The notes under the pieces: model-generated
The model's database searches: none
Seen by the model: the letters and a program-made list of their open reading frames with translations, nothing else
Told to the model about the DNA's origin: nothing
In this document: positions 16,638 through 24,798 of the stretch, piece after piece
Numbering within the stretch: position 1 is the stretch's first letter
Layout: each line of letters starts with the position of its first letter
Made by a program: the position numbers and the translations under genes
Source: an uncultured Muribaculaceae bacterium
GTDB lineage: Bacteria > Bacteroidota > Bacteroidia > Bacteroidales > Muribaculaceae
Direction of reading: 5' to 3'
Length of the DNA stretch: 34,826 bases
Assembly: GCA_910576935.1 (NCBI GenBank)
Contig: CAJTKG010000028.1
Coordinates: 1 to 34,826 of the forward strand

Positions 16638-17192
16638 TTAACAACTTATAAAAGAGTTGCGGTTGATGAATGAAGCATCGCGGGTCAGAAGCCACAGCAC
16701 GAGTGATGCTGTTTGATCGTATGAGAACTTTTCGTGACTGATGGCGTTTGCCCTCACGGTGTCGGGTATAGCGTCGAAGTCGGTATCGCCTATAAGTATA
16801 AGATTTCCGGCTGATGTGATGTTGAGTAATTGTAATATTTCGGAGCTGAAACGGGCCGGGCCTATGACGGCTTCGATCGGTCCGCGGTCGGCTACAGCTT
16901 TGGCTATGGCGTCTTCGAGGCTGTCGGTCAGCGGTATAAATCGTGCTCCGCACGACTGGGCCAGGCGTCTGCCCGAGAGTATGTCTTTGTCGAAAAAAGT
17001 GACAGTAGCGCCGGTGGCACTGAGGCGCGCCATAACGGCCGGTGCGGCGTCAAAACGCCGGTCGACGAGGATATGACGGCAGGCGAGACGGAGTGTCGCC
17101 GACGGAGCTGTGCGGGCGGCGCGGCTGACTGTCGGTCGCACTCCGACGCGACGGTGCTCGTCCATTTTGTTTTCGAGATAATTGTCAGCCAT
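16638..17192 (-). CDS. Degenerate short-chain dehydrogenase (SDR)-like protein
   Basis: This 184-residue protein follows the outline of an SDR Rossmann fold. It has a first strand HILVD, a helix, ATVTFFDKD as the second strand with its acidic tip, GARFIPLTDSLEDAIAKAV as in the usual GARFVxxDVTD stretch, and PIEAVIGPA where SDRs have LDVLVNNAG. It ends with TASLVLWLLTRDASFINRNSF, like the SDR tail LVLFLASDxASFITG. However, the glycine-rich TGxxxGIG motif is replaced by VDRRFDAAP, and the catalytic YxxxK region is missing, so the protein is about 60 residues short. It is probably not an oxidoreductase; a structural or regulatory role is possible. Its ATG overlaps the stop of the LD-carboxypeptidase gene by one base. 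The SDR origin is inference from pattern. Confidence 0.65.
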   Translation of the reverse strand: MADNYLENKMDEHRRVGVRPTVSRAARTAPSATLRLACRHILVDRRFDAAPAVMARLSATGATVTFFDKDILSGRRLAQSCGARFIPLTDSLEDAIAKAVADRGPIEAVIGPARFSSEILQLLNITSAGNLILIGDTDFDAIPDTVRANAISHEKFSYDQTASLVLWLLTRDASFINRNSFISC

Positions 17193-18118
17193 CAGGTGTC
17201 GCTGCGGTGGTAGATGATGCTGTTAGTGCCCGAAGGGCTGACTTTGAGGGTCACTTTGGCCGACTCTATGAGCGGTATGTTGTGGAAGACATGGCCTATC
17301 GGAGCGTTGAACGCCACGGGATATTTGTAGCCGGCGACCATGTCGCGTATCATCTCTTCCATCGTGTTATAGTTTTCGTCGGGCTTGTATTCGGTAAACT
17401 GACCGACGATCAAGCCGCCGAGTTGCGCGAGCACACCGCTTAGTTTGAGCTGATAGAGTATGCGCTCGGTCTTGTAGATCGGTTCGGCGATGTCTTCGAT
17501 GAAAAGTATTGTGCCGGGCTTGATCATGTCGTAGGGCGTATTGATGAGTTCGGCGAGGACAGCGAGGTTGCCGCCGACAAGAGGGCCCGTTGCGATGCCG
17601 CAGCGGTCGAAATCATGCGAGGGAAATGTATATACCGGACGCTCGCCGCGCAGGACAGCGAAGAGCGAGGCGTTGTCGGGGTCGTCGTCGCCGAGACGTA
17701 TGTGTTCGGCCATCGAGGCGTGAACGCTGGCGATGCCTTTGGAGTGCATCAGTGCATGGAGGGCGGAGATGTCAGAGAAGCCTACCACCCATTTGGGGTC
17801 GTCGCTCAGGTTGAGACGGGCGAGGCGGTCCATGATATGGACGACTCCGTAGCCGCCGCGCGAACAGATGATGGCGCGTATCTCAGGGTCGGCAAAGGCT
17901 TTCTCGAGGTCGCTGAAACGCTCGTCGGCCGTGCCGCTGTAGTGACCGTTCTTACCTAAGGCGTGGGGCATGATGACGGCCTCCCAGCCTTGTTTGCCGA
18001 GAGCTTCGACGGCTTCCTCGACATAGACGGCCTTGACATTGCCGGCGGGTGAACAGAATGCTATCTTGTCGCCCTTCTTGAGAGGACGCGGGAACAGTAG
18101 GGTTTGCTTTTCTTTCAT
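17192..18118 (-). CDS. ldcA: LD-carboxypeptidase (peptidase S66)
   Basis: The enzyme removes the terminal D-alanine from the tetrapeptide of muropeptides during cytoplasmic murein recycling. The 308-residue protein has the S66 signatures: SPAG near 23-26, RGGYGVV at 87-93, the nucleophile S115 in VGFSDISAL, the acidic residue E208 in FIEDIAEP and H276 in IGHVFHN. These match the Ser-Glu-His triad of characterised LdcA and MccF proteins. There is no signal peptide, as expected. The start at 18118 gives an ATGA overlap with the upstream RNA methyltransferase. The MccF-type immunity relatives share the fold, but the chromosomal setting among envelope genes favours murein recycling. Confidence 0.93.
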   Translation of the reverse strand: MKEKQTLLFPRPLKKGDKIAFCSPAGNVKAVYVEEAVEALGKQGWEAVIMPHALGKNGHYSGTADERFSDLEKAFADPEIRAIICSRGGYGVVHIMDRLARLNLSDDPKWVVGFSDISALHALMHSKGIASVHASMAEHIRLGDDDPDNASLFAVLRGERPVYTFPSHDFDRCGIATGPLVGGNLAVLAELINTPYDMIKPGTILFIEDIAEPIYKTERILYQLKLSGVLAQLGGLIVGQFTEYKPDENYNTMEEMIRDMVAGYKYPVAFNAPIGHVFHNIPLIESAKVTLKVSPSGTNSIIYHRSDT

Positions 18119-18651
18119 GATTCGATATATTTTGAGTAGAAATGCCACATTGCCACGGCTGCCGATACCGAAACGTTTAGCGAGTGTTTGGTGCCTGACT
18201 GGGGTATCTCGATGCAGACATCGCAGGCATCGACGACGCGCTGGTCTACGCCGTCGACCTCGTTGCCGACGACTATGGCATAGCGGCGAGATGTGAAATC
18301 GACTGTAAAATCTTGAAGTGCAATGCTCTCTTTGACCTGTTCGAGACAGGCGACGGTATATCCTGAGGCTTTCAGCCGGGCGACAGCTTCGAGAGTGTCA
18401 TCGTAATGACGCCATTCGACAGAGTCTTCGGCGCCGAGGGCCGTTTTGTGTATCTCGGGCGAGGGCGGTGTCGCCGAGATACCGCACAACACCAGGGCTT
18501 CGAGAGCAAAACCGTCGCAGGTGCGGAAGAGCGAGCCGATGTTGTTGAGCGAACGCACATTGTCGGCCACGAGCACGAGCGGCATTTTTGGTGCGTTCCT
18601 GAAACTGTCGATGCTCGGGCGGTCCATATCCCAGATTGTCTTTTTTTCCAT
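18115..18651 (-). CDS. SpoU/TrmH-family RNA 2'-O-ribose methyltransferase
   Basis: This 178-residue SPOUT enzyme transfers a methyl group from S-adenosylmethionine to a ribose 2'-hydroxyl in tRNA or rRNA; the exact target cannot be read from sequence. The three family motifs are complete: NVRSLNNIGSLFRTCDG (motif 1, about 31-47), VVGNEVDGVDQ (motif 2, about 132-142) and EIPQSGTKHSLNVSVSAAVA (motif 3, about 148-167), which form the trefoil knot. It is the minimal single-domain size. The ATG shares one base with the TAA of the upstream glycosyltransferase gene, and its stop overlaps ldcA by four bases. Confidence 0.93.
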   Translation of the reverse strand: MEKKTIWDMDRPSIDSFRNAPKMPLVLVADNVRSLNNIGSLFRTCDGFALEALVLCGISATPPSPEIHKTALGAEDSVEWRHYDDTLEAVARLKASGYTVACLEQVKESIALQDFTVDFTSRRYAIVVGNEVDGVDQRVVDACDVCIEIPQSGTKHSLNVSVSAAVAMWHFYSKYIES

Positions 18652-19892
18652 TATTTCTGTAACAGGCGGTTAAACAAGTCGATATATTTCGATGCAACGG
18701 TGGCGTCGGAGAAACGCCGGGCGACGATGGCACTGCGCCGATCGCGGTCTTCGGCGGCGTTGTCGAGGGCAAAGCCTATGCCGCAGGCAAAGTCGGCGGC
18801 GTCGCCGTAGCGGGCGATATAGCCGGTGTCGAGGTGGTCGACGATATCGGCCTGTCCGCCGCGGCCGAATGTTACAGGAACGCATCCTGCGGCCATTCCC
18901 TCTATGAGAGTGCCCGGCAGGGTCTCATACTGCGATGTCGAAATGACGGCATCGGCGTGGGCATAGAGCGAGGCGAGACGCCGTCGGTCGCTGATGGTGC
19001 CGAGGCTTATGTGTGGCAGCCTGAGGCCGTCGAGCGCCGCCGGGTCGCGCATGGCGCCATAAAATACGGCTATGGCATCGCTGCCATTGTCGGCCAGAAT
19101 GTTGAGCGCGTCGACAGCTGTGGGCAGACCCTTTATAGGATCGTCGAGCCGGGCGGCGCCCATGACTATCAGGTGTTTGCCTTCGGGAAGGCCAAGTTCG
19201 GCGCGCGAGAGCGAGGGAGTGAGCGGAAACTCGTCGACAGGGAAGGCGTTGGGTATCACACTGATGTCTTCATCGCGCAACAGGGCACTGTCTTTGGCGC
19301 GCGAGGCCAGCCACCGGCTGACGGCGACAAAATGTATGTGTGTGCGGTCGTAAAGGCGCATCTTGCGGCTGAAAGTCGTGCGCGACATGTCGTACGCGTC
19401 TTTGCCGCCTTTGATTAGCGGACAGTTGCCGCAGTTGTGCATAAAGCCGTCGCAGGTGCCGGCATGGTGGCAGACACCGGTCATGTTCCACATGTCGTGC
19501 ATGGTCCAGACAACGGGTTTGCCGGTCGCTGCAATGCGACGGACACCGGTGAGTGACAGCATGCCCTGATTGACCCAGTTGAGAGCGACGACATCGGCTT
19601 CTTTTATATATGGATGACGGTGAAGCGGCAGCCCCGCCCGGGCGATGGAAATCTTGAAAAGGTTGTCACGGCTGAAGCCGTTGCCGGCCACAATGTGCAG
19701 ATGTTCGGCGATGAAAGCCGCCTTACGCGTCACAGCGTTGCCGGCGAGGACGACGCGGTTGTCGTCAGTCGCCCGTTTTACCACAAGCATGCGGGCGTCG
19801 ACACCTGCGCGGCACAGCGCCTGCATCAGTCTGTAGGTTACGACCGATGCGCCTCCGAGTGTGTCGCTGTGGTTGACGAGGGTGACTTTCAT
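18651..19892 (-). CDS. Glycosyltransferase family 4 protein
   Basis: This 413-residue GT-B retaining glycosyltransferase probably adds a sugar to a surface polysaccharide or LPS. The N-terminal half opens with LVNHSDTLGGASVVTYRLMQAL, typical of GT4 acceptor domains, and contains VWTMHDMWNMTGVCHHAGTC. The second half has GAARLDDPIKGL and the donor-binding segment SQYETLPGTLIEGMAAGCVPV with the conserved ExxxxxxxE spacing. A cysteine-rich stretch near residues 140-157 (C-x-n-C pattern) recurs in Bacteroidetes members. It overlaps the flippase gene by four bases upstream (ATGA), so both are likely part of the same glycan pathway. Donor and acceptor are unknown. Confidence 0.92.
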   Translation of the reverse strand: MKVTLVNHSDTLGGASVVTYRLMQALCRAGVDARMLVVKRATDDNRVVLAGNAVTRKAAFIAEHLHIVAGNGFSRDNLFKISIARAGLPLHRHPYIKEADVVALNWVNQGMLSLTGVRRIAATGKPVVWTMHDMWNMTGVCHHAGTCDGFMHNCGNCPLIKGGKDAYDMSRTTFSRKMRLYDRTHIHFVAVSRWLASRAKDSALLRDEDISVIPNAFPVDEFPLTPSLSRAELGLPEGKHLIVMGAARLDDPIKGLPTAVDALNILADNGSDAIAVFYGAMRDPAALDGLRLPHISLGTISDRRRLASLYAHADAVISTSQYETLPGTLIEGMAAGCVPVTFGRGGQADIVDHLDTGYIARYGDAADFACGIGFALDNAAEDRDRRSAIVARRFSDATVASKYIDLFNRLLQK

Positions 19893-21391
19893 TTGGCCCG
19901 GCGTTGTTTGAGTTGTGACAGTATCAGCGCCGGTCTGATACCTTCGCGGCGGATGACATAGAAGACAAAGGCCGCGAGGATGACAAAGCGCAGAATAAAG
20001 GCTGCCGCACGGCTGTCAGGCATACAGTACATGCCGACGGCATAGCATAGAGCGGCGACAGCGAAGTAGCCGAGGATACGTCCTGTCGGATAGTCGATCG
20101 GATGATAATGACGTCCGACGAAATAGCTTGTCACCATCATGGTGAAATAACTTGCCAGGGCGGCTATGGCACAGCCCATATATCCGATGTGAGGCACAAG
20201 CAGCGCGTTGAGCGCCAGGGTGACGGCCAGACCGAGAAGCGAGAACCACATGCCCCAGACTGTGCGGTCGGTGAGTTTATACCACAGCGAGAGGTTGAAG
20301 AAGATGCCGAAGAAGAGTTCGGCGAGCATTATTATCGGCACGACCTTGAGGCCGCTGAAATATTTCGGCGAGATGAAATATTTGAGTATGTCGAGATAGA
20401 ACATCACTCCGAGGAAGAGGCATAGGGCGAATACAATGAAATATTTCATGGCGTCGCTGTAGGCCCGGTAGCTCGACTCGCCGCGTTCTTTGGCCTGTGA
20501 GAAGATAAAAGGCTCATAGGCGAATCTGAACGCCTGGATAAACATCACCATGACGATGCCTATTTTGTAGTTGGCGCCATATATGCCAAGACCCTCCATA
20601 GCCTCGGCGGGATCGGAGACGAGACTCGGATATATAATCTTGTCGATGGTCTGGTTCATGATGCCGGCTACACCGAGCACAAGCAGGGGGGTCGAGTAGA
20701 CAAGCATCTCGCGGAGCAGGCGGCGGTTGAAGCGATAGCGCACACATGTCAGTTCGGGCAGCATCATCAGCAGGTTGACGATCGAAGCGATGAGATTTGA
20801 CAGGAAGATATAGCCGATGCCGAATGTGGGCTCGTAGAACCATGATACGGTTGACGGCGCTACTTTCATCAGCCACGGGCATGCGAGGATAAAAAAGAGG
20901 TTGAGGCCGATGTTGAGACCGATATTGACGAGGCGTATCAGCGCGAAACGCATCGGACGTTTTTTATAGCGCAGATAGCTGAAGGGTATCGCCAGAAAAG
21001 CGTCGATGGCGACGCAGACGGCCATTATCATCACGAAAGACGGTCTGTCGCCACACTCCATGAACACCGATACCGGGCGCAGAAAAGCGGCCACGGCGAC
21101 GACAAAGAGCGTTGAGGTCACGGCCAGCGATATCAGTGATGTCGTGTAGACTTCGTCGGGGTTTTTCCAGCGTTCGTGGTTTGAGAAACGGAAGAAGCCC
21201 GTCTCCATGCCGTAGGTGAGTATTATCATCGCCAGAGCTACGACCGAGTAGACAAAGGTGACGACGCCGTATTCGGCCACCGGGAAGACGATGGTGTAGA
21301 GCGGCACAAGACACCAGTTTAGAAAACGGCCTATTATAGAGCTGACGCCATAGACGGCCGTGTCTTTGGCCAGACTTTTTATTCCTGCCAT
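19889..21391 (-). CDS. Polysaccharide flippase of the MOP/Wzx type
   Basis: This 500-residue integral membrane protein has about 12 to 14 hydrophobic helices along its whole length. It begins with SLAKDTAVYGVSSIIGRFLNWCLVPLYT as the first helix, as in polysaccharide biosynthesis/oligosaccharide flippase proteins (PF01943/PF13440), which move lipid-linked glycans across the inner membrane. The next gene downstream is the GT4 glycosyltransferase with a four-base overlap, and ruvB lies 5 bases upstream. The combination with the GT9, DUF4254 and GT4 genes suggests a conserved surface-glycan export step, perhaps O-antigen or A-LPS. The substrate is not shown by the sequence. Confidence 0.93.
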   Translation of the reverse strand: MAGIKSLAKDTAVYGVSSIIGRFLNWCLVPLYTIVFPVAEYGVVTFVYSVVALAMIILTYGMETGFFRFSNHERWKNPDEVYTTSLISLAVTSTLFVVAVAAFLRPVSVFMECGDRPSFVMIMAVCVAIDAFLAIPFSYLRYKKRPMRFALIRLVNIGLNIGLNLFFILACPWLMKVAPSTVSWFYEPTFGIGYIFLSNLIASIVNLLMMLPELTCVRYRFNRRLLREMLVYSTPLLVLGVAGIMNQTIDKIIYPSLVSDPAEAMEGLGIYGANYKIGIVMVMFIQAFRFAYEPFIFSQAKERGESSYRAYSDAMKYFIVFALCLFLGVMFYLDILKYFISPKYFSGLKVVPIIMLAELFFGIFFNLSLWYKLTDRTVWGMWFSLLGLAVTLALNALLVPHIGYMGCAIAALASYFTMMVTSYFVGRHYHPIDYPTGRILGYFAVAALCYAVGMYCMPDSRAAAFILRFVILAAFVFYVIRREGIRPALILSQLKQRRAK

Positions 21392-21396
21392 AGCTG

Positions 21397-22431
21397 TCAG
21401 ATATTGTCGATGTCAAAAAGTCCGCCGTCGCGATGTGTGCCGCCGCCGAGGTGCTCGTATGCAAGGTCGGTGACCTCTCGTCCGCGAGGTGTGCGTTTGA
21501 TGAATCCCTCTTTTATGAGATAAGGCTCGTAGACTTCTTCGACCGTGCCGGGATCTTCGCCGATGGCTGTGGCAATTGTCGACAGGCCGACCGGACCGCC
21601 TTTGAATTTGGTGATGATCGTCGTCAGTATCTTGTTGTCGATCTCGTCGAGTCCGTAGCGGTCGATATTCAGAGCCTTTAGTGCGTATTTGGTTATTTCG
21701 AGGTCGATGGCACCCGAGCCTTTGACCTGGGCGAAGTCTCTGACGCGGCGTAGCAGGGCGTTGGCTATACGCGGAGTGCCTCGGCTGCGCATGGCTATCT
21801 CGCCGGCAGCCTGTGATGTACAGGTGATTTTGAGCAGTTTGGCCGAGCGTATGATTATATTCGACAATACTTCATGGTCGTAATATTCGAGATGGCTTTT
21901 GATGCCGAAACGGGCGCGCAGCGGCGATGTCAGCAGACCGCTGCGGGTAGTGGCGCCTACGAGGGTGAAAGGGCTCAGGGTGAGCTGCACACTGCGTGCG
22001 CCGGGCCCTTTGTCTATCATGATGTCGATGCGGTAGTCTTCCATCGCCGAGTAGAGATATTCCTCGACGACGGGACTGAGACGGTGTATCTCGTCGATAA
22101 ACAGCACGTCGTTTTCCTCGAGCGATGTCAGTATTCCCGCCAGATCGCCGGGTTTGTCGAGCACGGGGCCCGAGGTTATTTTCATACCCACACCCAATTC
22201 GTTTGCGATGATGCCTGCAAGTGTCGTCTTGCCCAGACCGGGAGGGCCGAAGAGGAGTATATGGTCGAGAGCTTCGCCGCGCATCTTGGCCGCACCGACA
22301 AAAACTTTGAGGTTTTCGACGATTTTGTCCTGTCCGCTGAATGATTCGAAGCGGCCCGGACGCAGGGCTTTTTCTATCTCCTGTTCTGTGCCCCGGGCGG
22401 CGTTGGCGCGTATGTCAAAGGGTTCGCTCAT
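21397..22431 (-). CDS. ruvB: Holliday junction branch migration helicase RuvB
   Basis: This AAA+ motor drives branch migration of Holliday junctions together with RuvA. The 344-residue protein has Walker A GPPGLGKTT at 63-71, Walker B in LFIDEIH (about 110-116), sensor 1 GATTR at 159-163 and the arginine-finger segment LTSPLRARFG (about 167-176), then the winged-helix DNA-binding domain ending with RTPRGREVT. The ATG at 22431 is chosen because it matches the normal RuvB start and gives an ATGA overlap with the upstream GT9 gene; the 56-residue upstream extension lies inside that gene. ruvA and ruvC are not in the window. Confidence 0.98.
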   Translation of the reverse strand: MSEPFDIRANAARGTEQEIEKALRPGRFESFSGQDKIVENLKVFVGAAKMRGEALDHILLFGPPGLGKTTLAGIIANELGVGMKITSGPVLDKPGDLAGILTSLEENDVLFIDEIHRLSPVVEEYLYSAMEDYRIDIMIDKGPGARSVQLTLSPFTLVGATTRSGLLTSPLRARFGIKSHLEYYDHEVLSNIIIRSAKLLKITCTSQAAGEIAMRSRGTPRIANALLRRVRDFAQVKGSGAIDLEITKYALKALNIDRYGLDEIDNKILTTIITKFKGGPVGLSTIATAIGEDPGTVEEVYEPYLIKEGFIKRTPRGREVTDLAYEHLGGGTHRDGGLFDIDNI

Positions 22432-23513
22432 TTGATTTTTTCGAGTATCTTTTTGTATATCACTTCGGGTTTTATGGCGGTCATGCAGAGATAATCGCCC
22501 CGGTGACAGGGTTTGTCGCCGAAGACAGAGCATGGGCGACAGGTCATCGGCAGTTGTATCATGTCGTTGTCGTTCTGTCGCCAGCCACTGAAGCCGCAAT
22601 ATGAATGTGTCGCACCCCAGACGCTTATCGTCGGTGTGGCCGTGATAGACGCCAGATGCATGTTGGCCGAATCCATTGATACCATGACGTCGAGATGGTT
22701 GATGAGAGCCAACTCGGCTTTGAAGCCGTACTTTTTGCCGGCGAGACTTCTGACCCGCGGATATTTTTCTTCCCAGGAGTCGAGAATCTTCTTCTCTTCG
22801 GCTCCGCCGCCGAAGAGAAATATCTCGATGTCATTGTTTTTTTCAGATAGAGAAGCCACAACGGCTTCCATTTTCCCGGGAGGATAGATTTTACCGCGGT
22901 GAGCGGCGAATGGCGCGATGCCTATCCATTTGATGCCTCGGCGTTTAGGGGCGGAAATGTTGTCGAAAAGCCTTGCGTCGGCTTTGGCCGGCCCGTCATA
23001 CAGACCGTTGAAATGCTCGCTGACGGGCAGTCCGGCTTTATGGAAGACGGCGCGATAGCGGGCGCGCGACGAGTCGAGTGGAAGCATGATTTTGTTTCTC
23101 TTACGTGTCAGAGCGCGCTTGTTGGCTCTACCCTTGTTTATGGTCACCACTCTTACGCCGCGCAACCGGCAGAATAATGCCATGATTTTGGTTCGCAGCA
23201 CATTGTGCAGATCGAGCATGCAGTCGGGTCTATATTGTTCGATCAGCTCTGTGGTGAGCCGTCTCAGACCCGACGGTCCGTTGTAGTCGTTCTTGACATC
23301 GGCGCCAACGACTGTGAGGTTTGCCGGAGCGTTTACAAAGAAGCCCGTCATCGCCGGACGTGTGACCATCACGAATTTTATATCGGGATAGCACCGGCAC
23401 GCGCTGTAGAGCACGGGCACCGTCATGGCTACGTCGCCCATAGCCGAGAACCGCACGACAAGGACGCTGAGCAGTCCGCGGTCGTTGCCGTTACTTTGGC
23501 TGTTTCGAGCCAT
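22428..23513 (-). CDS. Glycosyltransferase family 9 (heptosyltransferase-like)
   Basis: This 361-residue GT-B enzyme resembles the ADP-heptose:LPS heptosyltransferases that build the lipopolysaccharide inner core in the cytoplasm. Family features are VLVVRFSAMGDVAMTVPVLY at the N terminus (the RxxxxGD motif), LDLHNVLRTKIMA, the linker segment IGIAPFAAHRGKIYPPGKM (about 197-215), and the C-terminal MDSANMHLASITATPTISVWGATH, which replaces the usual DSGxMHLA with DSANMHLA as seen in Bacteroidetes. It overlaps the DUF4254 gene by 23 bases and ruvB by four. Acceptor and donor sugars are unknown. Confidence 0.94.
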   Translation of the reverse strand: MARNSQSNGNDRGLLSVLVVRFSAMGDVAMTVPVLYSACRCYPDIKFVMVTRPAMTGFFVNAPANLTVVGADVKNDYNGPSGLRRLTTELIEQYRPDCMLDLHNVLRTKIMALFCRLRGVRVVTINKGRANKRALTRKRNKIMLPLDSSRARYRAVFHKAGLPVSEHFNGLYDGPAKADARLFDNISAPKRRGIKWIGIAPFAAHRGKIYPPGKMEAVVASLSEKNNDIEIFLFGGGAEEKKILDSWEEKYPRVRSLAGKKYGFKAELALINHLDVMVSMDSANMHLASITATPTISVWGATHSYCGFSGWRQNDNDMIQLPMTCRPCSVFGDKPCHRGDYLCMTAIKPEVIYKKILEKIK

Positions 23514-24105
23514 AGAGCACGGGGTTGGTATCCTCGTCGTTATACATTTTCATCTGACGGTATACTTTCATGTATTTGCGGCCTGCGGCGATGTCGTCGA
23601 GCAGAGTGTCGATGGCCGATGTCAGGTCGGAGCGCTGTTCGAGCAGCACATCGAGTTTTGCCCGGCAGCGGGCTTTGTGGGCTGCGTCGGCATCGCCGCG
23701 CTCGGTCTCCGCGTTCATGTGGTAGATCTTCAGCGCCAATATCGAAAGGCGGTCGAGCGCCCACGCCGGGCTCTCGGTGTTGATGGTCGCGTCGGCCGCC
23801 ACCTCGACGTCTTTATATTTGTTGCGGAAATATGTGTCAAATTCCTCGACCATGTCGGTGCGGTCCTGATTGGATTTGTCGATACGTCTTTTCAGTGAGA
23901 GAGCGGCCACGGGATCGATTTCGGGGTCACGGATTATGTCTTCGAGGTGCCATTGCACGGCGTCGATCATGTTTTTGGCGTAGAGAGTATGATCGATGGT
24001 GCCGGCGGCATAGGGGTTTGCAATCACGGCGTCGACGTCATCGTATTTATGATAATCGGCGGTCGAACGCTCGAAAATTTCATAACATTTTTCGGCAAAA
24101 GTCAT
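23491..24105 (-). CDS. DUF4254 domain protein
   Basis: This 204-residue soluble helical protein belongs to DUF4254, a Bacteroidetes family typically found beside a heptosyltransferase-like GT9 gene, as here. The conserved part includes the segments VQWHLEDIIRDPEIDP, RRIDKSNQDRTDMVE and ESPAWALDRLSILALKIYHM. No enzymatic function is known for the family; the constant pairing suggests help in LPS core assembly. It is the first gene of the long minus-strand operon, preceded by a candidate promoter at 24149, and overlaps the GT9 gene by 23 bases. Confidence 0.9.
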   Translation of the reverse strand: MTFAEKCYEIFERSTADYHKYDDVDAVIANPYAAGTIDHTLYAKNMIDAVQWHLEDIIRDPEIDPVAALSLKRRIDKSNQDRTDMVEEFDTYFRNKYKDVEVAADATINTESPAWALDRLSILALKIYHMNAETERGDADAAHKARCRAKLDVLLEQRSDLTSAIDTLLDDIAAGRKYMKVYRQMKMYNDEDTNPVLYGSKQPK

Positions 24106-24148
24106 CTTCTGATAATGTTGTCGTTGGTTTCAAAAAATAGATTAAACA

Positions 24149-24156
24149 CAAAATTA
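24149..24156 (-). promoter_or_regulatory. Candidate -7 element for the DUF4254 operon (TAATTTTG on the minus strand)
   Basis: The plus strand reads CAAAATTA, the complement of TAATTTTG, an exact TAnnTTTG. It lies 43 bases upstream of the DUF4254 ATG. No TTTG -33 match is at the ideal distance. Confidence 0.45.
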
Positions 24157-24200
24157 AACTATTTTTCTGAAAAGGATGTCTCAATGGTAAAAAAACTCGT

Positions 24201-24208
24201 TAATTTTG
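24201..24208 (+). promoter_or_regulatory. Candidate -7 element for the LOG-family gene (TAATTTTG)
   Basis: TAATTTTG is an exact TAnnTTTG match ending only 9 bases before the ATG at 24218. If used, the transcript would have a leader of only a few bases. Together with 24149-24156 it makes this 112-base gap a divergent promoter region. Confidence 0.45.
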
Positions 24209-24217
24209 CAGTTATAA

Positions 24218-24793
24218 ATGGAAACAAAAGGTATAACCGTCTATTGTGCGTCGAGCTCGTCAGTGGGCGACAGCTATTTCGAGGCTGCCCGCCGGCTTGG
24301 CGAGCTTATCGCCCGTCGGGGTTTGCCCCTTATAACCGGCGCGGGTAACATGGGGCTTATGGGTGCTGTCTGCGACGCTGCCGCTGCCGCCGGCGGTGTC
24401 ACTGTCGGTGTGATACCTCGCTTTATGGTCGAGCGGGGTTGGCATCACACGGGTTTGTCGCGGTTGATCGTCACCGACGGCATGCACTCCCGTAAAGAGA
24501 CGATGGCCTCGATGGCCCGCGGTGTCATTGCGTTGCCCGGCGGCATCGGCACGTTTGAAGAGCTGTTGGAGATCATAACCTGGCGGCAGCTCGGCCTGTA
24601 TGACGGCAATATTGTCGTCTTTAATGTCGACGGCTATTACGATAATCTTCTTGCCATGCTCGACACGGCCGTTGAGCGCGGATTCATGAAGCCTGACCAT
24701 CGTCGGTTATGGTCTGTCGCCATAGATGCCGACTCGGCGGTCGAGATGGCTGTTGCACATCCGGATCCTCTAAATCTCACGCCTAAATTCTGA
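24218..24793 (+). CDS. LOG-family protein (nucleoside 5'-monophosphate phosphoribohydrolase type)
   Basis: This 191-residue Rossmann-like protein belongs to the LOG family (TIGR00730), whose members release the base from cytokinin riboside monophosphates or AMP-like nucleotides. The two active-site signatures are present: the SRKE segment in GMHSRKETMASMA (about 89-101) and PGGIGTFEELLEI (about 108-120). ITVYCASS at the start and TGAGNMGLMGAV (about 40-51) form the nucleotide pocket. In bacteria the physiological substrate is usually unknown. It begins the plus-strand cluster that runs to the TatD-like gene, and its ATG lies just downstream of a promoter element. Confidence 0.94.
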   Translation: METKGITVYCASSSSVGDSYFEAARRLGELIARRGLPLITGAGNMGLMGAVCDAAAAAGGVTVGVIPRFMVERGWHHTGLSRLIVTDGMHSRKETMASMARGVIALPGGIGTFEELLEIITWRQLGLYDGNIVVFNVDGYYDNLLAMLDTAVERGFMKPDHRRLWSVAIDADSAVEMAVAHPDPLNLTPKF

Positions 24794-24798
24794 CCGCC

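Noticed and set aside
22432..22599. 56-residue N-terminal extension of RuvB
   Set aside because: It lies inside the GT9 gene, is rich in Arg and His unlike RuvB, and the ATG at 22431 gives both the normal family start and a four-base overlap.
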